Assembly (NCBI GenBank): GCA_018136815.1
Contig: CM030944.1
Coordinates: 1,426,456-1,490,455 of the forward strand
Direction: 5' to 3'
Origin: Isochrysis galbana
Lineage: Eukaryota > Haptophyta > Isochrysidales > Isochrysidaceae
DNA: 64,000 nucleotides
Of the stretch, positions 52,951 to 64,000 are shown in pieces. Both the position numbers and the translations under genes were made by a program. The notes below the pieces were generated by a model, which worked only from the letters and a program-made list of their open reading frames with translations, was not told the DNA's origin and made no database searches. Position 1 is the stretch's first letter. Every line of letters begins with the position of its first letter.

Positions 52951-55086
52951 CCAACTCTGCGGAGCTTGTCTTTGCTTCCTTTTGCTACCACATTCAGCAT
53001 GCGGTGCTGCACTCGGGTGTCCGCTCGCACTAGAGGAGTTTTATTTTAGACCTTTTGGAGCAGTAGGCTAGCGGATTGGACACTTAGATGACAAAACCAA
53101 GCTTGGTGGTCACTGAAGGTCTCAAAGAGGGCAGTCAAAGCAACATTTCATCTCCTGGGGACCATGGGTAGAAGAGCTCGGCCCAAGTTGGGAACAGGGA
53201 ATGATTTGAATTTGAAGCCCTCAGGCGCGCGCGCCGGGGAACTGCTTGCGCTGTTCCTGGGCGACGTGGCGCGGCCCGAGCGACGACGCTTGCTGGCTAG
53301 GCACCTGAAGGCGAGGGTGGGGCGGAGTGGCATGTCACGAATGCATTCGTGACGCGCGGGCCGGCGTGGCAGCGCAAGCCGGCAAGCCCGGGGGAGAGCC
53401 TCGCCTGGCATGCTCTCTCGCCCGCTCCTCGCCCCCCCCCCCCCCGCGCCCCCCCCCGCGCCCCCCCCTTATCCCGCTGGCTCCCGCCCAAATATGTACC
53501 GGCACCGGGGCCCGTGCCACCCAAATATGTAGTAAATATGTCGACATATCAGTTTGCCAGAATCGTACCCAAATATGTAGTACGATATGTACATATTATG
53601 GCCTACCCCTAGGTCTGGGTGAGTCCCCCCTGCATGCCAAGAGGCAGCGCATGGGGGTGGATGGTTCTCGCCCCGCATGAGCATGAGCATGAGCATGAGG
53701 GGAGTCGAGAGAGGGTGGGGGGGGGGGGGGGGGCGCGAGGCCCCCCTCCATGTGGCGACCAATCGATAAGATTAGTGCTTAGTGCAAAAGTGACGAATTG
53801 GGATGACTCAGTGTCGATTCGCGAATGCGACAAAAAGCTTTATCTCAATGATAATGATAAATACTACACTATCGAATCTCTAGAGTAGAGTATCTCTGTA
53901 CTCAAAGGTCAAAGGTCAAAGGGGATTCGATGCTCAATAGCAATAGTGCGAACGAGTTTTGTTTTCGTTCAGGGCTGTCTCGATGTGTGTGGTTTGCCGC
54001 TCGACAATCAAACACCGACCGAGGCTTCGCATCGCTCGTCAATTCATTCGTCATTCGTCTCTTTCTTTGTTTGTTTCGAGCATTTATGTTTTATGTTTGT
54101 TTGTCGGTTTGTCGACAATTTGTCGGTTCTTTTGTTGATTGATGATTGAGTGGTGTTGGTAGATTGAGTTTTGTGCTGAGGTGTGGGTGTGGGTGTGGCG
54201 ACGTGGCGACGTGCGTCGTCGTCATGTACATGTATGTAGCGCGTTTCCCTCCCGCTTTCTCTCTTTGTCTCAAGATTGTGTCCCGAATGACGAATGAATG
54301 AGACTAGCCACGATCAAGCACGAGCTTGATCCGACAATAACGCGGAGGGTTAGTACCACTACTACCACTAGCCCGGTACCATATCATGAGCTTCATGACT
54401 AGCCCGCAGAGCACTTGCCCGTACACCTCGATGCGTGTGGGTGTCCCCTGCACAAACAAACGTGTAACCCTTTGAAAGAAGAAGGGACCGCCGTCCTAAC
54501 AACACACAGCACCGGGCCGAGGGACCCCACCGACTCCCCGTCCCAACCACGGAATTAACTAGAATCAGAAGGGCACCCGACCTTAGCGCCGGCAGAGGAG
54601 GGGGGAGCTTTCCCTCATAGGTCATAGATAGGCATAGGCATGGCGTACACGCGCGGACCCTCGGCCCATGGGCTAAAATGTAAACAGCTCTCATGGAATG
54701 CCGAGTGAAGATCCAACCAACCTCTTCGGCTCTTCGGACACCACCCAGGCGAGGTGGAAAATAATGGTCAAAAAGACGTGAGTGACTAGGCTACTTCTAG
54801 ATGAAGCAATTTCTTTTCACTTCTTGTGCCTGGTGTGTTCGTGACACCCCTCGGCCACCATCCGCCGCACACTTTACCTCAAAGGATACGATTTGTGTGC
54901 GAGCACTCGGTAGCTCCAAGGACTGCGGACGCCTCTACAGTGCATTAACTCCTCGGCCGCACTAACCCGTCGAGATCTCAAAACTTGCATCAAGGGAAGA
55001 GGTAAAGGTCCATGAGAGCAAGCGAGATGTAGTGAAAGTCGACACTACAACGAGTTGTGATTCGGAAGCGGGTGGTGTTATGTGAT
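52951..55086. other. spacer with repeat remnants
   Basis: It contains CCCAAATATGTA palindromic blocks at 53485-53600, a GC-rich repeat at 53616-53762 that is matched in reverse at 61545-61665, pieces related to the 1.1-kb inverted-repeat family (GACGAATTGGGATG at 53792; AGTACCACTACTACCACTAGCCCGGTACC at 54351), and TTTG-rich DNA at 54060-54130. From 54450 to 55086 I see nothing beyond ordinary spacer. No gene is recognised. Confidence 0.55.
53616..53762 (+). repeat. GC-rich repeat, inverse partner at 61545-61665
   Basis: Shares CATGCCAAGAGGC(A/G)GCGCA, GTGGATGGTTCTCG, AGGGGAGTCGAGAG and a poly-G run with the reverse complement of 61545-61665. A GAGCAT hexamer array (53678-53698) is private to this copy. 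Confidence 0.7.
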
Positions 55087-57512
<2,426 letters not shown>

Positions 57513-58419
57513 CTCTGTCGGGAGCAGCGAGAGGGAGGCGAGGCGGAGAGAGAGAGGGGGAGAGAGGTGGAGGGAGGGAAGACGGGGGAGCGGAGGCAAT
57601 GAAGAGAAGAGAGGAAGAGAAGAGAAGAGGGGGAGACGTGGTAGTGTGGGGGTGGTAGAGAGAGAGAGGAGGACGACAGGAAGGCGATAGAGACTGGGGG
57701 TAGAGTACAGTAGAGCTCTACTCTAGAGTACTCTAGTGGAAGGGAAGGGAAGAAGCAGGGTACGATAGTACTACTAGTAGAGAAGCAGCGCGAGATGTGA
57801 GGGAGAGTCTACTAGGAGGGAGAAGTGGGGAGAAGGAGAGGGATAAAGGAGGGGAAAGAAGAAGGGATCTCCGTGGAGGATACAAAAGAGACGAGGAGGA
57901 GGGAGAGAACAAATGGAGGAGGGAGCGATGGAAGTATCGGGGGGGGGGGGGGGGGGGGCGAGACAGACGGAGATTATTTTTGTATGACCCCTCTTTACAA
58001 GTAGGCGGTGTGGCGGGGGGCCGGGCGTCAGGCGTCAGGTCGGGGAATCAGACACTCTAGCTCTACGAGTAGGAGTACTCTACCTCTCGTTACCAAAAAT
58101 CTGACATTGGTAAAGTCGTAAAGTCTGGTGTTCCGCTCTCTTCCCCGCCCCTCCGGGACTCTCAGCCCCTCCCCCCCTGGCGAGGGCGAGATCGCCCCCT
58201 CCCGTCCCCTCCGCTTCGCTTCATCTCGACACGTCGTGCAAACCCCGCGATATTGGATAAATCGTGCTGTTTAAGTGAATGCCGCGAGCTTGTCGCCCGA
58301 ACGCGATTCCAGCGGAGAGCCCTCGTGTATACTGTATTGATATTGATATTGAGTGATATCGTAATACATATATTGAAAAGACAAAGGGCAGAGTTTCCCG
58401 CCTTTATATCTGTCAAGAC
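57513..58419. other. spacer, 5' flank of glutathione reductase
   Basis: G/A-rich DNA (57530-57700 GAGAGAG tracts, poly-G 57941-57958) with short CTCTAGAGTA palindromes near 57720. No exon is seen. Confidence 0.55.
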
Positions 58420-58563
58420 ATGTCGGAAGCTCCGCCCTTGGAGGCAGCTCAAGAGGCGACCACACCAGACCACACAACCACAAACACGTACGCACCACTA
58501 AGCAAGAAGGAGCAAGCATCGCGGGAGGCCGCCATATCCGTGCTCACGGGACGATTCAGCTCG
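58420..58563 (+). other. possible first exon of an unidentified gene
   Basis: From ATG at 58420 an open frame of 48 codons (starts SEAPPLEAAQE, with a basic-acidic KKEQASREAAISVLTGRFSS end) runs to a good donor, TCG|gtaagg. The hAT MITE at 58592-59117 would lie in the following intron. I could not join it in phase to the amidase or to any other exon downstream, so it may be the remnant of a disrupted gene. Confidence 0.3.
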
Positions 58564-58591
58564 GTAAGGCAGGCCCTGCGCCCTGCAGCAG

Positions 58592-59117
58592 CCCGGATGG
58601 GCCGTCAGCCTTATATTAGGTCCTGATATCATGATATTAGATATTAGGTCCTCTAGACCTGATACCTGATACTAAGGGCCGCAGGCTACGTGACTATGCA
58701 TTACAAGGGTAAACGCTAACATTGAAATTGACTTAAATTCGACGCAGGAATAAATGGGTTGAACTAGCAGGTTTAGAGGTTGAGGGCTGCTCGAAGACCT
58801 AGGGTTGCAAGACCGTAGGAGTTTGAGTCTAAGTCTAAATGACCGTGTTGCCTTGATGGGCGAGCTTGCAGCTTGGGCTTGGGATAGTTGGATGGAGATG
58901 GTCGTCGATGATCGATGAGCCTTGGCTTGATGCTTGATTGAGGACGAGCTGGTTTCTGGTTTGTACGTTTTCGTTAGTGTTTGGTGTAGTGTAATACTAC
59001 TAGTATAACACAATATAGTCTTAGTGCCTACCTGATATTAGGCTGATGTTAGGTCCTGATATCAGTCTAAGGTCTCCGATACCTGACGGCCTTTGACCTG
59101 ATGACGGCCCATCCGGG
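58592..59117. mobile_element. non-autonomous hAT-type element, 526 bp
   Basis: Ends CCCGGATGGGCCGTCA and TGACGGCCCATCCGGG are perfect inverses. The 8-bp flanks TGCAGCAG (58584-58591) and TGCAGTAG (59118-59125) differ at one position. Just inside each end are GATATCA-rich palindromes (AGGTCCTGATATCA on both sides). It encodes no transposase. The ends share the GATGGG core with the other MITEs but belong to a different subfamily. Confidence 0.8.
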
Positions 59118-59197
59118 TGCAGTAGTCAACGCTAGCTCTCCGAACGAGAGTCGGAGTGTTTTCCTATTTTCCTGGGTGTCAATGTCCGTCGTCCTAT

Positions 59198-59516
59198 CGT
59201 CAGTCGTCATCCGTCGCTCCCGCTCTCGTCGCTCTCGCTCTCGTCTAACACGCATACCCTACAAACTCGCCTCTCCTCGCCAGCCCCTGCCAACACAACC
59301 CTCCCCTCGCTCCCCCTCGCCTCTCGCCGCTCGCTCGATGTCGCTTTCGCGACTGTCCTCGCCCTCGCCCAAGCCCGCTTGCCCGCCTTCCTCTGCCTCT
59401 GCAGCCCGTCAGCGTCTCTGATCTCTGAAGTCGTCTCCTCCGCCGCGCCTGCCGCCGGCATGCCTCCCTCTTCATTGCCCTCAGACCCAGTGGGTCATCC
59501 CAATTCGCAATTCGTC
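59198..59516 (+). repeat. partial third copy of the 1.1-kb inverted-repeat family
   Basis: Matches 13065-13381 (TCGTCAGTCGTCATCCGTCG through CCTGCCGCCGGCATGCCTCC to CCCAATTCG) with scattered differences. It is followed by a GATAGTATAGTATC palindrome and a poly-G run at 59552-59568. Confidence 0.75.
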
Positions 59517-59749
59517 AAGATCGCGGGCCTGGATAGTATAGTATCCAGGGCGGGGGGGGGGGGGGGGCACTCTGCGAAGCGGGCCGCTCTGCGAAGCGCA
59601 AGCCTCTAGAGAAGTCGCTTAGTGGACGCCTTCAAGTTGAAGTTTCAAGAGTGTTAATTTTTTCCCCTTTGACCGTTCGATCTTCCGGTAGGAGCGCGCA
59701 GTCGGCGCGACGGAGCCGTCCGTCCGACTTAGGGGGAAGGAACTGCTGG

Positions 59750-61099
59750 ATGTTGTGCCGCCGCCCGCCTCCACTCAGCCTTGCGCTGAGCGAGCGCGTT
59801 CGGCAGGTGCTCGCGAGGGCAGACGAGATCGAGCCCGCCCTCAGGGCGCTCGTCCCGGAGCATGAGCGGGTCGCGCGAGTGAGTCGTTCCGCGGCCGAGT
59901 TGAGCGATGCGGGAGGAAGCCTCGCAGGAGTGATCTGTGGGGTCAAGGACATCATGCAGGTGGATGGGCTGCCCACGCGATGTGGCAGCGCGCTACCTGC
60001 TGAAGCCTTCATCGACGCGGCGGATCTTGGCAACGAGAACCCAGCGGTGACACGAGCACGCAGGGCAGGAGCTCTCATCCTGGGCAAGACCACCACGACA
60101 GAGTTTGCAAACTTGGATGCCGGTGCAACTACAAATCCGTGGAATGTTGAGTTCTCACCAGGTGGGAGTAGTCAAGGCTCTGCCGCTGCAGTCGCTGCTG
60201 GGTTAGTTGACGTCGCCTTTGGCACGCAAACCGGTGGTTCGGTCAACCGGCCTTCGGCGTACTGCGGAGTTGCTGCCCTAAAGCCGAGTTTGGGCCGGGT
60301 GCCCCGTGATGGCGTAGTCTTGAATGCCCACAGCCTGGACACGGTAGGCTTTTTTGCTGCCGGTGGTGCCAGGCAGCTAGCCCAGCTCGCTTCAGTTGTG
60401 GTTGACGATTGGGACCCGCGCGCCTCCTCTGTATCGATGGCCGATTTGAACAATCCTGAAGGCTATGGCGAGCTCTTCCGACAAGTTGCCATGGGCATCC
60501 CCAACGGGCCATACCTCCATCAGGTGGCGCCTAGAGCACTGGCGAGCTTTGCAAGCACAGCATCCTGTCTGAGTAGAACCGGCGTCAACATCCGCCCTGT
60601 AGAGATTCTGGGCGATGTAGGCCACATGTGTAAGGTGCACTCGCTCATCATGCACTACGAGACGGCTTACAACCATACCCAAAGCCGCAGGTGGCCGCGG
60701 TATGCAGGGCTGTATCGGGCTGGCACTGCCGCTCTCATCGATCGCGGGCTGAAAATAATGGACTGGCAATATGCCGAGGCGTTGGCAGAGCGCGAGGAGG
60801 CCAGAGAGGCTATCTCCGCGGCATTGAGTCGCTCTGGTGTCAAAGCTTTGCTCACACCGGGAGCTACCAACACAGCGCCTCATGGACAAAGCAACCGTTG
60901 GTGGACGGGGGATGCAGGGATGCAAATAATATGGAGTCTTCTCGGCTGGCCTGTCCTTAGCTTGCCGAGTGACCTTGTTGATGGCCTCCCAATCGGTTTG
61001 CAGCTTGTGATGCCGGCTGGAAGCGACGAAAATCTTCTAGAACTTGGTCTTGCTCTCGAAAGCGTATTGACGATACCACCATGGACCCCATTACCTTAA
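59750..61099 (+). CDS. amidase-signature family hydrolase
   Basis: An intronless frame of 449 residues from the ATG at 59750 (the open frame reaches back to 59651 without an ATG). It has the full Ser-cisSer-Lys apparatus: Lys66 in CGVKDIM, the cis-Ser at about 140 in the Gly/Ser-rich loop PGGSSQGSAAAVAAG and the nucleophile Ser164 in GTQTGGSVNRPS. The family hydrolyses amides (GatA, fatty acid amide hydrolase, indoleacetamide hydrolase and bacterial amidases share it). The substrate cannot be told from sequence. GatA is unlikely because its partners are not here and the C-terminal half (GWPVLSLPSDL, GLPIGLQLV) is of the general amidase kind. Lack of introns, among intron-bearing neighbours, could reflect a retrocopy or a bacterial origin. 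The N-terminus is uncertain. Confidence 0.85.
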   Translation: MLCRRPPPLSLALSERVRQVLARADEIEPALRALVPEHERVARVSRSAAELSDAGGSLAGVICGVKDIMQVDGLPTRCGSALPAEAFIDAADLGNENPAVTRARRAGALILGKTTTTEFANLDAGATTNPWNVEFSPGGSSQGSAAAVAAGLVDVAFGTQTGGSVNRPSAYCGVAALKPSLGRVPRDGVVLNAHSLDTVGFFAAGGARQLAQLASVVVDDWDPRASSVSMADLNNPEGYGELFRQVAMGIPNGPYLHQVAPRALASFASTASCLSRTGVNIRPVEILGDVGHMCKVHSLIMHYETAYNHTQSRRWPRYAGLYRAGTAALIDRGLKIMDWQYAEALAEREEAREAISAALSRSGVKALLTPGATNTAPHGQSNRWWTGDAGMQIIWSLLGWPVLSLPSDLVDGLPIGLQLVMPAGSDENLLELGLALESVLTIPPWTPLP

Positions 61100-62626
61100 A
61101 TAGTATCACCGGCAGTACTTGCGTCAGGAGAGGTATCGCTTCAAGCTTTTTGTTGCCAATTTCTGCTGCAAAATCCACGGCAACAACCTCTGGCTGCCAC
61201 CCATCGCCCGAGTCAGCGGCCAAGCATGCCCACGAGCTGCCACTGGCTGACAATAGCGCTGTGCGACGCGCTCCGGCGCACTTGTGGCACCACTCGCAGG
61301 CACGATCGTACGAAATGTACGTCAGCACAGCGGCTGCAGCCCTGCTTGAGCGTGTCGGGACTTGCGGAGCCTAGCCGGGTAAGCGGCTGCTCGAGCGCTT
61401 GGTAGGCGGGCGCGTGCGGCACCCGCTCTTGCGCCACGCTGCACGTCGCCGGGTGCAATCGGTTCAGTTGCGGAGTCGATACCTTGACATATCACTATGA
61501 AGTCGATACCTTAACGGTGCTGCTAATCTTATGTTTAGTCTCTATGGAGGGGTCCCTTGCGCCCCCCCGCCCCGCCCCTCTCGACTCCCCTCATGGGTGA
61601 CGAGAACCATCCACCTGCCTGCGCCGCCTCTTGGCATGCAAGGGGGGATTCGCACCTAGCGACCGCCCAGACTTTCCTTGAGAGCCTAAAAAAATTCTTG
61701 AAGGTGAATGCTACGCTACTAGCTGCACTCCTCTCCCCAGGCCTTCTGTAAGACATCGCCCTTGCCCCCACCTCCGCTCCCCTTCCAGTCCCCCCCCCTC
61801 GTTCCTTTGTCTTCGGTTTCGGAGGGTCGCGGCCCATGTATACTACATTTGTTTATGTGCGCTTAGCGCTTAGCTGTTGTATGTTGTAGCTGTTGTATTC
61901 CTGCCTATTTGAAGGTTGTAGGCATGACATTAATACTCGTGTAAGGTACGCGCCCATACCCACAGTTGAGCAGTCCCCCGTGTTGCTACTGACGCACAAG
62001 ACACACAGATTCGGATTCTCCATGCTCTCAAGCCCAGGTTTGCAGATTTTGGTCTCGAAATTTGCGAGCTTCGATTTTTGTTTTTGCGTTTACTATAATT
62101 ATTGGCTTCGTTAAGGTAATAAAAAGACACGACTTCGACTTCTCGCTCTGCAGTCGCTCTGCGAGACTCTCTCTCTCTCTCTCTCCCCGTCCTCTTCTCC
62201 TCGGCCGACGGAAGGAAGTTCGTCCAAAACATTCTCCGGTCCCAGGATATTCCGTGGGGGCCGCGCGCCCTAGGGATCTTGGGTTGTGGAGCGCCGGAGC
62301 CGTCCCAATTCGTCAGACCTCAGGTTGCGCCTCCTTCGTGGGAGTGGGAGGCGAGAATATTAACAGGAATTTTTTACTAAACCTGACCTGCCTCCTCTCG
62401 AAAGCATGCTCGCACACACACATTGGAATAGCTCATGACTCATGGCACAGAGAAGCTGGGAAGAAAGCAACTGCTTTAACATCACAAAACTCATGGCACA
62501 CTCACGCGTCTCAGATTCGATTGAGGCATGGATGGTAGTAGCGGGACTCCAATAAACCACGAATAGGAACGGTGCCCTTGCCGGCGCGGCGGAGAAGGGC
62601 ATAGGCCTTACCAGTCGCGGTACTAC
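61100..62626. other. spacer with repeat remnants
   Basis: 61100-61540: amidase 3' flank, no signal. 61545-61665: inverse partner of 53616-53762. 61891-62150: diverged relative of the gypsy LTR start (TGTTGTATTCCTGCC ... GATTCGGATTCTCC ... GTCTCGAAATT). 62285-62375: junction of repeat ends (CCGTCCCAATTCGTCA, GGCGAGAATATTAACAGG). No gene is recognised. Confidence 0.55.
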
Positions 62627-63730
62627 CTACATACCCAGCATCGTGTTCGGCAGCCCGATCTGAGGCTCCGAGATCGCAGTGGCATTCATCGCCTTGGCAG
62701 CTGCCCTTACTACACGCAGAGCATTGATCGGGATATGATTGGCCACGACCGAGAGTAGCTCGAGTTCGGGCAACTTGCCGGCGGCGATAGGCTTGGCCAG
62801 GGCCATGGCGCCGTCCTCACCGATTCTGTTGTTGGCGATGGCGAATGAGCGAAGGTACGGCAAGCGGCCCGCGGCCAGCGCATGCGCCAGTGCGATGGCG
62901 CCCTTATCGCTGATCGCGTTCCCTCCCCACGGAGCACCGAGCGCCAGCGTGCGCAGCGGCGGGGGCTCAGGTTGCGAGAGCAGTGTGCCAGCCAAAGCGA
63001 CGCAGCCGTCGTCACCGATGGAGTTGGCGTTCAAGTCGAGAGTTTCGAGCGCCGGGATCCCCGCTGAGGCGAATGCGGCGGCAAGTGGCCGCAGGCCCAT
63101 GCAGGAAACACGGCAGAAGTTCAATCGTAGATGGATTAGCGTTTTGAGGCACCCCGACCGCAACAGTCCGTACGCAAGGGCCTCGAGCCCGGGGTCGGCA
63201 ATGCGGTTGGTCGACAGATCGAGCAGCTGCAGGTGCCCGAAACTGGCGTCCAGCATTTGCGTGAGGCAGCGCACGCCATCCTCCGTCAAAAAGTTTGAAG
63301 AGAGATCGAGTCTTGTGAGCGGTGGTAGAGCCGGCACTGCGCTTGCGCGGGCACCCGCCGCGCCGACATCGACACCACACCCGTCCGTCGCCGCCTGCGT
63401 CGCTACGCGCCGTAGCTCAGCCTGGAGTAGGCACAGATCGCGATCTTCCATAGCGCGATTCGATGCCATCAATTCGCCGGTCGACACAATGCTGGAAAGC
63501 ATGAGGCCGAGCTTGGCCCGTACCTGCGCCATCTCGGTGCTGGAAGGGGAGAATTCTCCGATGCGCGCATCGTAGTACGGCAGTTGGGCACCAAATTCCC
63601 CATGGCTGCCGGTTGACTCCTCTTGCAGAGACGCAAAGAGATCCGCGGCATCTAAGTCATGATGGGAGCTGGGTTTCCCCACGCCTAGCGACTCTACGGG
63701 CATGTCAGTGTCGATGGCACGAGGGGACAT
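62627..63730 (-). CDS. leucine-rich-repeat protein (ribonuclease-inhibitor type)
   Basis: 367 residues from the first in-frame ATG at 63730. The frame is open further up to about 63816, where a possible acceptor (CAG|CTT) lies after a stop, so the gene may have an earlier exon or begin off the window. Residues 1-130 are unrecognised. From about 135 there are seven or eight repeats: LTRLDLSSNFLTEDGVRCLTQML, LQLLDLSTNRIADPGLEALAYGL, LIHLRLNFCRVSCMGLRPLAAAF, LETLDLNANSIGDDGCVALAG, then LRTLALG, LRSFAIANNRIGEDGAMALAKPI and LELLSVVANHIP. The 28-residue spacing with Asn at the turn is the RNI class found in RanGAP-like and NLRC-like proteins. No catalytic domain is seen; a protein-protein scaffold is the likely role. 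Confidence 0.75.
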   Translation of the reverse strand: MSPRAIDTDMPVESLGVGKPSSHHDLDAADLFASLQEESTGSHGEFGAQLPYYDARIGEFSPSSTEMAQVRAKLGLMLSSIVSTGELMASNRAMEDRDLCLLQAELRRVATQAATDGCGVDVGAAGARASAVPALPPLTRLDLSSNFLTEDGVRCLTQMLDASFGHLQLLDLSTNRIADPGLEALAYGLLRSGCLKTLIHLRLNFCRVSCMGLRPLAAAFASAGIPALETLDLNANSIGDDGCVALAGTLLSQPEPPPLRTLALGAPWGGNAISDKGAIALAHALAAGRLPYLRSFAIANNRIGEDGAMALAKPIAAGKLPELELLSVVANHIPINALRVVRAAAKAMNATAISEPQIGLPNTMLGM

Positions 63731-64000
63731 GCGGGGCGTTGAGGTCGCGGATGCGGCTGCGACGTCTCTTCTCAAAAGCTCGGCGGAGGCGCGGACGGGT
63801 TGGAGTAGGGCAACAAAAGCGCCAAGCTGCCGATTGGGGGGTCAGTTGCAGAGTCAGCAAGCCAACGGAGCCCATCACATTCGGGTGGGGCTAGATGTCC
63901 GTTAGGTGCGAGAAGGGCAATACGGTTGCAACACGAATGCGTCCAGGCGCGATGCAACAGCAGCAAGCCACCTGCGCCTCATCAATGCCCATATTTACGA
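63731..64000. other. upstream flank or further exon of the LRR gene
   Basis: The frame of the LRR gene stays open on the minus strand to about 63816, after which nothing can be assigned before the window ends. Confidence 0.4.

Noticed and set aside
58420-61099. Joining the 58420 open frame to the amidase as one gene
   Set aside because: The donor after 58563 is phase 0, while the only good acceptor before the amidase core (CACTCAG near 59778) needs phase 2.

Overview
This window is nuclear DNA of a eukaryote. Genes are split by short GT-AG introns (about 100-300 bp), codon use is GC-rich, and the spacers are full of LTR retrotransposons, inverted-repeat DNA elements, long poly-G/poly-C runs, (AC)n microsatellites and a ~1 kb purine tract. 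Two gene products begin with signal-peptide-like leaders ahead of plastid-type enzymes (a solanesyl-diphosphate-synthase relative and glutathione reductase). This would suit an alga with a secondary plastid, perhaps a haptophyte, but the lineage is inferred, not shown.

Layout. 1-2253: spacer with a 758-bp hAT-type MITE. 2254-3451: two-pore K+ channel. 3452-5331: spacer. 5332-7374 (-): polyprenyl-synthase paralog that has lost its catalytic motifs. 7375-13381: foldback element and two ~1.1-kb inverted repeat arms enclosing a UBE2D-type E2 gene (10299-11087, -). 13518-14894: unrecognised 458-aa ORF. 16383-19061: membrane RING-H2 ubiquitin ligase with a CUB-like ectodomain. 19062-34655: transposon block, with an intact Ty1/copia element (LTRs 21858-22470 and 28758-29370, 5-bp target duplication) inside a broken hAT transposase, two (AC)n tracts, and an internally deleted Ty3/gypsy element. 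35890-36890: purine tract. 37103-40954: importin beta, six exons. 41837-46855: retroposon-like elements, a LINE-type fragment and repeat copies, one carrying a captured LRR gene fragment. 47061-50090 (-): WDR3/Utp12. 50683-50876: short hAT MITE. 51909-52950: LRR gene broken by a 43-bp duplication. 55087-57512 (-): glutathione reductase, seven exons. 58592-59117: third hAT-type MITE. 59750-61099: intronless amidase. 62627-63730 (-): second LRR protein.

The host genes are unrelated housekeeping functions (ion channel, isoprenoid synthesis, ubiquitin transfer, nuclear import, ribosome biogenesis, redox) and do not form a cluster; each has its own promoter region. The E2 and the membrane E3 both belong to ubiquitination, but nothing in the sequence ties them together. 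The best leads are the catalytically degraded prenyl synthase paralog, the CUB-TM-RING ligase with an in-frame intron inside its RING, the E2 with an altered HPN motif, the MITE family with 8-bp target duplications, and the repeat that carries a host LRR fragment. All exon boundaries were worked out by eye from GT-AG signals, phase and family alignment from memory.
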